From positions 1 through 8,362 of the forward strand of contig JAISFJ010000097.1 in the NCBI GenBank assembly GCA_031263665.1: 8,362 bases of DNA, written 5' to 3'. The position numbers and the translations under genes were made by a program. The notes under the pieces were generated by a model. That model was not told the origin of the DNA. It saw only the letters and a program-made list of their open reading frames with translations, and ran no database searches. Source of the stretch: Coriobacteriales bacterium. Lineage in GTDB: Bacteria > Actinomycetota > Coriobacteriia > Coriobacteriales > UBA8131. Position 1 is the stretch's first letter. Each line of letters opens with the position of its first letter. This document shows positions 1 to 5,506 of the stretch, piece by piece.

Positions 1-870
1 TGCACACCAGGAACCGTCCCCCCTGTGCCCCCTGTGCACTCAGCCCCTGACACGCGTCCCGCGGCTGAGCCGGTTATCTCTGCTCGTGACGTGTGGTTTC
101 GTTATGCCAGAGAAGACTCAGACGTGCTGCGTGGCATGGAGCTTGCGGTTTATCCCGGCGAGTTGCTGGCGGTCGTTGGCGGCAACGGCACGGGTAAGAC
201 TACGGCACTCGGCGTGTTGTCTGGTGCGCTCAAGCCTTATCGGGGGCGTATTCAAGTGATGGGGCTCGACCCGACAAAGGCTGGTGTGGATACTCTGAGC
301 GCATCCGGCCTCGTCGTGCTTCCTCAAGACCCGCAGACGCTCTTTTTGCACAACACCATCATCGAGGATTTGGCCGATGCTCTGCCCAAAAACACCGCAA
401 AAGAGCGCCGCGACGAGCGGCTGGCCTGGGCCATCGAGATTGCCGAGATAGCCTCAGTAGCAACCCATCACCCCTATGATGTGTCCGGCGGAGAGCAGCA
501 GCGGGCGGCATTGGCCATGGCCTTGCTCGCCGAGCCCAAGATATTGTTTATGGACGAGCCCACCAAGGGGATGGACGCCTTCTACAAAAGTAAGTTCGCA
601 AAAACCCTCAACAAACTGCGCGAACAGGGGCTGACCGTGGTGATGGTCAGTCACGATGTGGAGTTTTGTGCGGCTTATGCCACCCGCTGCGCCCTGTTCT
701 TTGACGGTGGGATTGTTACCCAGGGCCCTCCACGTCGCTTTTTCTCGGGGAACTCTTTTTACACCACCGCCGCTAACCGCATGAGCCGCGACTTTTTGCC
801 GGGCGTGGTGACAACCGAGAATTTGATAGAAGCTCTGGTTTTGGCTCCGTCTTTAGGCGGTGTTTCATGA
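1..870 (+). CDS. ECF-type ABC transporter ATP-binding protein (probably partial, 3' part of a tandem ATPase)
   Basis: This is a cytoplasmic ATPase that powers uptake through an energy-coupling factor (ECF) transporter. Numbering from a GTG at 25, it shows a complete nucleotide-binding domain: Walker A GGNGTGKTT (52-60), Q-loop Q101 in LPQDP, ABC signature SGGEQQR (154-160), Walker B ILFMDEPT with catalytic Glu178, and the switch His210 in VSHD. The reading frame stays open to base 1 and encodes a Pro-rich stretch (TPGTVPPVPPV) before the domain. There is no convincing ribosome-binding site before the GTG codons at 25 or 34. I therefore infer that the domain is joined through a Pro-rich linker to an upstream ATPase domain, as in tandem ECF ATPases, but a start at 25 or 34 remains possible. 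The stop overlaps the next gene's start (ATGA), so the two are translationally coupled. EcfT is not in the window. Confidence 0.92.
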   Translation, partial: CTPGTVPPVPPVHSAPDTRPAAEPVISARDVWFRYAREDSDVLRGMELAVYPGELLAVVGGNGTGKTTALGVLSGALKPYRGRIQVMGLDPTKAGVDTLSASGLVVLPQDPQTLFLHNTIIEDLADALPKNTAKERRDERLAWAIEIAEIASVATHHPYDVSGGEQQRAALAMALLAEPKILFMDEPTKGMDAFYKSKFAKTLNKLREQGLTVVMVSHDVEFCAAYATRCALFFDGGIVTQGPPRRFFSGNSFYTTAANRMSRDFLPGVVTTENLIEALVLAPSLGGVS

Positions 871-2564
871 ACATGCCCAGCTACTATCTTTTGGCCGTCG
901 GTATCATCTTAGTTGCGCTCGTCTTGATGGTCGTGCGTTTTGAGGGTAGGCGACCTCGCGCCCGAGAGGTGGTGGTGCTGGCCGTCATGTGTGCCCTTGC
1001 CGTCGCCGGGCGCGCCGCTTTCTTCATGCTGCCGCAGTTTAAGCCCGTGGCGGCTATCGTCATCATCACCGGTGTGGCGCTTGGTGCCGAGAGTGGCTTT
1101 CTCGTTGGCGTTCTTGCGGCTTTTGTCTCCAACTTCCTCTTCGGGCAGGGGCCCTGGACGCCCTTTCAGATGTTGGCCTTTGGGCTGGTGGGTCTTATTG
1201 CCGGGCTGCTTTTTTACCGGCGTGACCGCGGTATGCAGCTGGGAATGGCCGCAGAAGTCGGCGCAGTCGGCGCAGTTGGTGCAGTTGGTGCGGACCAGGC
1301 TCTATCCTCGAGCGATATAACGTCTACCCTGTCTGTTCTGACCCGCTCCAAACGCGTGGACTTTGCCCGGATACTGGCACTTTGCGTCTATGGAGGGTTA
1401 TCCGTCACCGTGTTATATGGGCTGGTTGTGGATGCTTTCTACCTGCTGATGTTTTCGGAGTCCGTCTCTGTTTTCGCGCTTATGGCCGTGTTGGCAAGCG
1501 GCTTGCCCTTCAACATCATTCACGGGGTGGCAACCGTGTTCTTTTTGGCCGTGTTGGCGCATCCAATGATTGAGAAGTTGGAGCGCGTTAAGATAAAGTT
1601 TGGACTGATGGCTGGGCGTGGGCGCAAGGCTGTGCCCCCGACATCCGGGAGCACGGGCAAGGCTGTTTTATCGGCCATACTTGCCCTGTTGCTCGCGGGT
1701 GCCTTTGGATTCTTTAATCCCACCGTCACCATCGCCGAGCCAAACAGCCAAGGTGCTACAAGCCAGCAGACCTCTGATGATTTGGGTGTTGAGGTCAAAG
1801 AGCGCCTGGTCGAGGCGGTGCGTGCGGGCGAGGAAGTGACCTTTTGGGTAGGCTCAGACGCGAACCTGCCCGACTACACCTGGACCTTCGATGGAGCGCT
1901 GCTGGAGCCTCGCCAAGCCGAGCGCCTGCCAGCGCTGGAGTTAGACATCACCATCACTGAACAGTCTTTGTCTGGGCGCGATACCGATGCGCTTGCTCTG
2001 AAATTTGCCTGGCAGGGCGATTTGCCGCTGCCGGCCGATATAGCGGTGAGACTCCCTTCGGCGTTGGCCGATGCTTCCAAGTTGACGCTGTATCGCCTGG
2101 ATGAGAGTGCGAACGCCTACGAATTGGAGCAAGGTGACTTGGCCATAGAAGACGGCTACGTTCGCTTCACCCTATCCCGCGTCGAGCCGCTTGTTCTGTC
2201 TACGGTTGATTTGGCCGGAAGGTCCCCCGAGAACTTAGGCGCTACGGGGTCTGAGGGCGAGACGGGCTCGGGGACAGCCACGCCCGGCGAATCACCGGAT
2301 AGCGGCTCGGATGTCTCATCCAATCAGGGACGCTTTCTCGACATTTTGCCTTGGCTCATTGCCGCGACATCGGTTGTTGCGTTAGTGGCAGTTATCGTGA
2401 CCGCCGCCCTCCGGCAAAGGCGAGCCAGAGCAATAAACGACATGGACGAGGGTTGGTTTGCGCGTATCGCCTCCATAAACGAACTGGCAGACGACCCCGC
2501 AAAACAGCCCGACGATGCAGAACCCCCAATCGCCGACATCGAAGAACCCCCGCAAGGGCGATAA
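867..2564 (+). CDS. ECF transporter S-component-like membrane protein with extracytoplasmic domain
   Basis: This probably captures a small substrate (identity unknown) for the ECF ATPase encoded just upstream. Of 565 residues, about 1-235 form a hydrophobic S-component-like core. An extra N-terminal helix (6-24) is followed by a helix with AxxxAxxxA spacing (A39, A43, A47), a pattern S components use to contact EcfT. Next come the motifs GFLVGVLAAFVSNFLFGQGP (77-96) and WTPFQ (97-101). A variable loop with VGA repeats (131-142) precedes further helices at about 168-190 and 212-230. Residues 266-288 form another membrane segment. Residues 291-485 are hydrophilic and rich in beta-like repeats; the segment ending GYVRFTLSRVEPLVLSTV resembles beta-sandwich domains of surface proteins. 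A final helix (about 493-515) and a charged acidic/Pro tail close the protein. The start is ATG 867, with AGGCGG at 855-860; ATG 873 is an alternative. Such fusions are not typical of S components, which are usually about 200 residues. The substrate cannot be read from the sequence. Confidence 0.8.
   Translation: MNMPSYYLLAVGIILVALVLMVVRFEGRRPRAREVVVLAVMCALAVAGRAAFFMLPQFKPVAAIVIITGVALGAESGFLVGVLAAFVSNFLFGQGPWTPFQMLAFGLVGLIAGLLFYRRDRGMQLGMAAEVGAVGAVGAVGADQALSSSDITSTLSVLTRSKRVDFARILALCVYGGLSVTVLYGLVVDAFYLLMFSESVSVFALMAVLASGLPFNIIHGVATVFFLAVLAHPMIEKLERVKIKFGLMAGRGRKAVPPTSGSTGKAVLSAILALLLAGAFGFFNPTVTIAEPNSQGATSQQTSDDLGVEVKERLVEAVRAGEEVTFWVGSDANLPDYTWTFDGALLEPRQAERLPALELDITITEQSLSGRDTDALALKFAWQGDLPLPADIAVRLPSALADASKLTLYRLDESANAYELEQGDLAIEDGYVRFTLSRVEPLVLSTVDLAGRSPENLGATGSEGETGSGTATPGESPDSGSDVSSNQGRFLDILPWLIAATSVVALVAVIVTAALRQRRARAINDMDEGWFARIASINELADDPAKQPDDAEPPIADIEEPPQGR
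1257..1292 (+). repeat. Four tandem 9-bp units encoding (VGA)4
   Basis: Two copies of GTCGGCGCA are followed by GTTGGTGCA and GTTGGTGCG, all in frame. They encode four Val-Gly-Ala units in a loop between membrane segments of the S-component-like protein. The pairwise-identical copies suggest recent slippage-type duplication. A change in copy number would keep the frame. Confidence 0.85.
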
Positions 2565-2593
2565 ACTTGCTTGTGAGGTGAAAGGGAGGGGCA

Positions 2594-2635
2594 AGCGGGA
2601 CAGACGCCAACCCGCCCGCTGATGTTCCCATTTTT
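2594..2635 (+). terminator. Candidate intrinsic terminator of the ECF operon
   Basis: AGCGGG (2594-2599) is the exact reverse complement of CCCGCT (2615-2620). An alternative inner pairing is CGGG with CCCG (2611-2614). A run of five T's follows at 2631-2635, about 10 bases after the stem. The position, just after the ECF genes and before the AT-rich cassette, fits a terminator, but the gap before the T-run makes it weak. Confidence 0.4.
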
Positions 2636-2643
2636 GATATACT
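2635..2643 (+). promoter_or_regulatory. Candidate extended -10 promoter for the DUF4160 cassette
   Basis: TGATATACT is an extended -10 element (TGn plus TATACT, five of six consensus bases). No good -35 is present at 16-18 bases upstream. Transcription would begin near 2650, almost directly at the Shine-Dalgarno sequence (2652-2657), giving a very short leader. The same nine bases precede rpmE. Confidence 0.5.
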
Positions 2644-2651
2644 GTTTTTGG

Positions 2652-2657
2652 AAGGAG
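2652..2657 (+). promoter_or_regulatory. Ribosome-binding site fixing the start at 2663
   Basis: AAGGAG lies five bases before ATG 2663. It falls inside the coding part of a longer frame starting at TTG 2648, so the ATG is preferred over the TTG. Confidence 0.75.
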
Positions 2658-2662
2658 AATTT

Positions 2663-2950
2663 ATGGCAATGAAGCACTTTTTTTCTAAAGATAACAATGG
2701 AGTCTGCCTGACTTTTAACGATGTACGTAAAGTAGGAGACAGCGACAGCATCCCGTTTTATTTTGAGCAAATGGTAATGGATGATTCAGAGGTGTTTCAC
2801 TATGCCGAAGGGATGTTGCCATCGGTTATCCCCACAAGAACCTACGGCTTCACGCCGATCGAATTACAGTTCCTCGAAGGCTATCTTACCGATAATTGTG
2901 AAATCATCTATGAACTGGCCTACGAATACGCAAACGGCTTGAGACAATAA
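2663..2950 (+). CDS. Small acidic protein of unknown function paired with DUF4160
   Basis: I do not recognise a named family. The 95-residue product is acidic (about 15 Asp/Glu against 6 Lys/Arg), has no signal peptide or membrane segment, and is rich in aromatic residues. Its last 30 residues (from about YGFTPIELQFLEGYL to the end) look helical. It begins at ATG 2663, not TTG 2648, because a strong AAGGAG lies five bases before the ATG. Its TAA stop shares one base with the ATG of the next gene (TAATG), so the two form one translational unit. GC content is about 45% in a sampled 60-base stretch, against about 65% in hom, which suggests acquisition from elsewhere. DUF4160 genes are often next to a small partner (commonly DUF2442), and this may play the same role, possibly as a binding or antitoxin-like partner. 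That is inference; the DUF2442 pattern itself is not evident. Confidence 0.75.
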   Translation: MAMKHFFSKDNNGVCLTFNDVRKVGDSDSIPFYFEQMVMDDSEVFHYAEGMLPSVIPTRTYGFTPIELQFLEGYLTDNCEIIYELAYEYANGLRQ

Positions 2951-3204
2951 TGCCAAAATTTGCAGAAATTCTGGCTTATGTAATCTTCTTCTACTCGAAC
3001 GACCGAGATGAACCTATTCACTATCACATCTCACGTCTGAATGATTATAACAATTTTGCCAAAGTCTGGATTAGGGACGGTAACATTATCTTGGAGCACA
3101 ACAAAGCTCGTATCCCCGACCAAGACATGAACAAGATTCTCAAATATCTCAGGCAAAACATTACAAGAGCAGTAGTATTCTGGGAAGAGCATATGAGTAA
3201 GTAG
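2950..3204 (+). CDS. DUF4160 domain-containing protein
   Basis: This 84-residue protein matches the DUF4160 pattern from end to end: MPKFAEI at the N-terminus, the core FFYSNDRDEPIHYHI (13-27) with its conserved Asp and His residues, AKVWI (37-41), NKARIP (51-56), and a helical C-terminus with WEEHM (78-82). The biochemical activity of DUF4160 proteins is not established. They are often found in two-gene cassettes that resemble toxin-antitoxin modules, so a toxin-like role is possible but unproven. The gene starts at ATG 2950, overlapping the previous stop by one base. Sampled GC content is only 35-38%, the lowest in the window, consistent with horizontal transfer. hom follows after 56 bases on the same strand with no clear promoter between, so some read-through into hom is possible. 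Confidence 0.85.
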   Translation: MPKFAEILAYVIFFYSNDRDEPIHYHISRLNDYNNFAKVWIRDGNIILEHNKARIPDQDMNKILKYLRQNITRAVVFWEEHMSK

Positions 3205-3248
3205 TGCAAGCGGACGGGATTATTACGGGGTTATTGTTCCATAGCAGC

Positions 3249-3255
3249 GAAAGGA
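3249..3255 (+). promoter_or_regulatory. Ribosome-binding site fixing the hom start
   Basis: GAAAGGA ends five bases before ATG 3261. The frame also opens at GTG 3204, but that start would add 19 residues before the conserved N-terminus and has no comparable site. Confidence 0.7.
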
Positions 3256-3260
3256 TTGCG

Positions 3261-4550
3261 ATGAAAACCATTAACGTGGGACTGATAGGCTTGGGAACCG
3301 TGGGCGGAGGGGTCGTCCGTATTCTCAAAGAACATCATGACGACTTTGTGCGCGACCAAAACGTCGACCTTAAGCTCGTGGCGGTTGCCTCGCGCGAGAG
3401 TGAGGAAGCGGACCGGCTCGGCGTGCGGGAGCTGTTCTCCTTTGACGGCTATGATGTGATAAACCACCCGGAAGTTGACATCGTCATTGAGCTGGTTGGC
3501 GGCACAACGATTGCCAAGGACTTCGTGTTCGCGGCGCTGAACGCGGGCAAGTCGGTTGTCACGGCCAATAAGGCGCTCATCGCCGCCTGCGGCCATGAAC
3601 TCATGGAGCTCGCCGCGAGCAAGGGCACCGAGATTGCCTTTGAGGCGTCGGTGGGCGGCGGCATCCCCATCATTGGGCCGCTGCGCCACACGCTGGCCGG
3701 CAATCGCATACTGTCCGTCATGGGCATCGTCAACGGCACCACAAACTACATGCTCACCCGCATGAATGACGACGCACTCGACTACGCCGACGCGCTCAAA
3801 GAGGCGCAGGGCAAAGGATTTGCCGAGGCGGACCCCACGGCGGATGTGGAGGGCCTCGATGCCGCTGCCAAAATTGCCATTCTGGCGACCATCGCCTTCA
3901 ACACCGACGTGGAGCTTGCCCAGGTGGCGACCGAGGGCATCACGAACATCTCTCCAACAGACCTCGACCATGCCCGTGAGATGGGTTACGCCATCAAACT
4001 GCTCGCCATCGCCAATCGCACCGCTGCCGGCATCGACATCCGCGTCCACCCCGCCATGCTGCCCTTGTCGCATCCGCTTTCTACGGTCAGCGGAGTCTTT
4101 AACGCGATTTATGTGGTGGGCGACTCGATGGGGGAGACCATGTTTTTTGGCGAGGGAGCCGGTTCGGGCGCGGCGGCATCGTCGGTGGTTGGTGACCTCA
4201 TCGAGGTTGGACGCCATCTCGCTTATCGGGAGTCGATAACTCAGTCTGTCTGGGACACCGAGAACTTGCCCATCAAGCCCATCGACGAGCTTGAGACCAG
4301 CTACTATCTGCGTCTGCCGGTGCCCGACCGCCCCGGTGTGCTCGCCGCGACCGCTCAGGTGTTCGCCGAACAGGGCGTCTCCATCTACTCGATGGTCCAA
4401 CGGGGCGCGCACGATGGCACCGCCGAGCTCATTTACGTGACGCACACCGCCAAAGAGTCGGCCATCCGCGCGACGCTTTCAGGGATAGAGGCGGCCGGCA
4501 TCCTCACAGGAGTCCCCGTCCTCATCCGCGTTGAGGACACAAAGGCCTGA
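3261..4550 (+). CDS. hom: Homoserine dehydrogenase
   Basis: This cytoplasmic enzyme (EC 1.1.1.3) reduces aspartate-4-semialdehyde to homoserine with NAD(P)H, the branch point towards threonine and methionine. The 429 residues match the usual length of the monofunctional form. An N-terminal Rossmann fold carries GLIGLGTVGGG (7-17). VVTANKALIA (99-108) holds the conserved Lys104. The family signature runs through EADPTADVEGLDAAAK (189-204) and includes the catalytic Asp200 and Lys204. MGYAIKLLA (241-249) follows. The C-terminus is an ACT domain (about 348-425; PDRPGVLAATAQVFAEQGVS), which in this family allows feedback control by threonine. The gene begins at ATG 3261 behind GAAAGGA. It is flanked by an AT-rich cassette upstream and faces a toxin-antitoxin operon downstream. 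thrB and thrC, often linked, are absent here. Confidence 0.97.
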   Translation: MKTINVGLIGLGTVGGGVVRILKEHHDDFVRDQNVDLKLVAVASRESEEADRLGVRELFSFDGYDVINHPEVDIVIELVGGTTIAKDFVFAALNAGKSVVTANKALIAACGHELMELAASKGTEIAFEASVGGGIPIIGPLRHTLAGNRILSVMGIVNGTTNYMLTRMNDDALDYADALKEAQGKGFAEADPTADVEGLDAAAKIAILATIAFNTDVELAQVATEGITNISPTDLDHAREMGYAIKLLAIANRTAAGIDIRVHPAMLPLSHPLSTVSGVFNAIYVVGDSMGETMFFGEGAGSGAAASSVVGDLIEVGRHLAYRESITQSVWDTENLPIKPIDELETSYYLRLPVPDRPGVLAATAQVFAEQGVSIYSMVQRGAHDGTAELIYVTHTAKESAIRATLSGIEAAGILTGVPVLIRVEDTKA

Positions 4551-4657
4551 GCCAAAACTTCCCCGCGAGCAAAGCCCGAGAAGACCAAAGGCGGCGTGTG
4601 GGTGGCCCTCAGGCAGATGCAGCACCTTAACTCCGCCTATGAGCTTGGCAGAAGCAT
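4551..4657 (+). other. Intergenic gap between convergent hom and vapC
   Basis: The gap has 107 bases. No strong terminator is visible; the only inverted repeat is AGGCGG (4589-4594) with CCGCCT (4633-4638), separated by 38 bases. The hom frame continues open for 36 codons past its TGA, up to TAA 4659-4661, and includes a protein-like run ending in YELGRSI. This could be a decayed gene remnant or chance. Confidence 0.5.
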
Positions 4658-5041
4658 CTAATCGACCGTGAGGACCTCGGCGGCATAGTCCGACAACAGG
4701 TGGTCAGTCGTTATGAGCGTCAGTCCTTCAACGATGGCCTGGGCGACAAGCATCCGGTCAAATGGGTCTTTATTAACGGCGGCAAGAGCGCCGGTCGCAA
4801 GCGCATGGCGTGAAGTTACCAGCAGTTCACGGCAGCCCTTCTCCTCCAGCTTTTGGCGGATGATACCGGCCTCAATGGGCATATTGAGCTTTCCGGTACG
4901 CTGCTTGATGACTATCTCCCAGATGTTGACAGGGCTGTAGTAAAGAGTGTTTCCCGTGTCTTCGAGTATATCCGCCCCGTTTTTTTCGAGCGTACCTGAA
5001 ACCGAACGGATTATCACGTTGGTGTCCATGAGAAGCCTCAC
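4658..5041 (-). CDS. vapC: VapC-family PIN-domain toxin
   Basis: This is a probable endoribonuclease toxin of a type II toxin-antitoxin system; PIN toxins cut RNA with a metal bound by acidic residues. The 127 residues show the expected order: MDTN with Asp6, SPVNIWEIVIKQRTGKL with Glu42, KDPFDRMLVAQA with Asp92 and Asp95, and LITTDHLLSDY with Asp113. All acidic catalytic positions are present, so it looks intact. Two positions that are usually His in close relatives (DTH and LPxxH before DPFDR) are Asn here. It starts at GTG 5041, whose bases overlap the antitoxin stop (GTGA), so synthesis is coupled to the antitoxin; the in-frame ATG at 5029 is less likely. It is read towards hom. The cellular target cannot be told from sequence. 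Confidence 0.93.
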   Translation of the reverse strand: MRLLMDTNVIIRSVSGTLEKNGADILEDTGNTLYYSPVNIWEIVIKQRTGKLNMPIEAGIIRQKLEEKGCRELLVTSRHALATGALAAVNKDPFDRMLVAQAIVEGLTLITTDHLLSDYAAEVLTVD

Positions 5042-5298
5042 AGGGCATCACCTTCAAACATGGCGAGAATTTCATCTTGCATCATCCGGTCAAAGTCTTC
5101 AGGTATCTGCCAGCCCGCGAACTCCTTTTTGAGGCAACCCTGCAACTGTCGTTTTGTTGTAGTGGGTGTCTGCTCCGGCTGCGTCATGAGCGCTGCGGGA
5201 TGCCCGTGTTTTGTAATGAGCACGGCAGCTCCAGCCTCCACTTCACTGATGACCTTCGAAAAACTGGCCTTTGCTTGCGCAAGCGTGTACGTTGTCAT
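5038..5298 (-). CDS. Phd/YefM-family antitoxin
   Basis: This 86-residue protein is the antitoxin for the PIN toxin encoded next to it. The N-terminal half has the Phd/YefM fold pattern, AKASFSKVISEVEAG (9-23) followed by VLITKHGHPAALM (26-38), which forms the DNA-binding dimer. The C-terminal part, GWQIPEDFDRMM (62-73) through MFEGD (80-84), is typical of tails that wrap around and block a PIN toxin. It is the first gene of the operon. The start ATG 5298 has GGAG (5308-5305) six bases upstream, and the ATG at 5310 runs at once into a stop. Antitoxins of this family usually repress their own promoter; inverted repeats at 5333-5361 are candidate binding sites. Gene order antitoxin then toxin, with a 4-base overlap, is the standard layout. 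Confidence 0.92.
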   Translation of the reverse strand: MTTYTLAQAKASFSKVISEVEAGAAVLITKHGHPAALMTQPEQTPTTTKRQLQGCLKKEFAGWQIPEDFDRMMQDEILAMFEGDAL

Positions 5299-5332
5299 GA
5301 CTCACTCCATTCTGCTGTCTTTAATGTAATCA

Positions 5333-5361
5333 GTGACTAGTCATAGTACAATATAAGTCAC
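5333..5361. promoter_or_regulatory. Candidate operator for antitoxin autorepression
   Basis: TGACTAGTCA (5334-5343) is a perfect 10-base palindrome. In addition, GTGACT (5333-5338) is the exact reverse complement of AGTCAC (5356-5361). Three TGACT/AGTCA half-sites thus lie over the predicted minus-strand promoter. This is the arrangement expected for a Phd-type repressor, though binding is inferred. Confidence 0.5.
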
Positions 5362-5371
5362 AGAGCATCAA
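5343..5371 (-). promoter_or_regulatory. Candidate sigma-70 promoter of the toxin-antitoxin operon
   Basis: Read on the minus strand, TTGATG (5371-5366) is separated by 17 bases from TACTAT (5348-5343). Each matches four of six consensus bases. It is the best-spaced pair upstream of the antitoxin and overlaps the candidate operator. A second possible pair is TTGTAC (5351-5346) with TACATT (5328-5323). Confidence 0.4.
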
Positions 5372-5432
5372 TAGGAAAGACTCGCAGTGTGTGGGACGGG
5401 CGCAAGTTTTTTTGTGCTTTTGCGGTGACCTG

Positions 5433-5441
5433 TGATATACT
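5433..5441 (+). promoter_or_regulatory. Candidate extended -10 promoter of rpmE
   Basis: TGATATACT is an extended -10 element identical to the one before the DUF4160 cassette. A poor -35 (TTGTGC, 5412-5417) lies 18 bases upstream. Transcription would start near 5448, leaving a leader of about 60 bases. Confidence 0.55.
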
Positions 5442-5465
5442 TCTTCGGCTTTGTTTCATTATCCT

Positions 5466-5486
5466 GTCTTGGCCAGAAATCAAGAC
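5466..5486 (+). promoter_or_regulatory. Hairpin in the rpmE leader, possible L31 autoregulatory element
   Basis: GTCTTG (5466-5471) and CAAGAC (5481-5486) form a perfect 6-bp stem with a 9-base loop (GCCAGAAAT). The stem ends four bases before the Shine-Dalgarno sequence AAAGGAG (5491-5497). Ribosomal-protein leaders for L31 are known in several bacterial groups, including actinobacteria, and this hairpin sits where a protein could block translation. Identity with a described leader was not tested. Confidence 0.4.
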
Positions 5487-5506
5487 TTACAAAGGAGATA
5501 CGAACT

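Noticed and set aside
1257..1292. CRISPR-like or mobile-element repeat
   Set aside because: The units are 9 bp, directly adjacent without spacers, and in frame within a gene, so they are a coding microsatellite.
3204..3260. GTG 3204 as the start of hom
   Set aside because: It would add 19 residues before the Rossmann fold and has no good ribosome-binding site. ATG 3261 has one at the right distance.
3231..4445. Long minus-strand open frame of 404 codons opposite hom
   Set aside because: It lies opposite a clear homoserine dehydrogenase with all family motifs, and its translation shows no recognisable domain. Long antisense frames are common in high-GC genes.
5432..5506. Upstream in-frame start for rpmE at 5432
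   Set aside because: It overlaps the -10 element and would add 25 residues before the conserved MRKGIHP start. ATG 5507 has a strong AAAGGAG.
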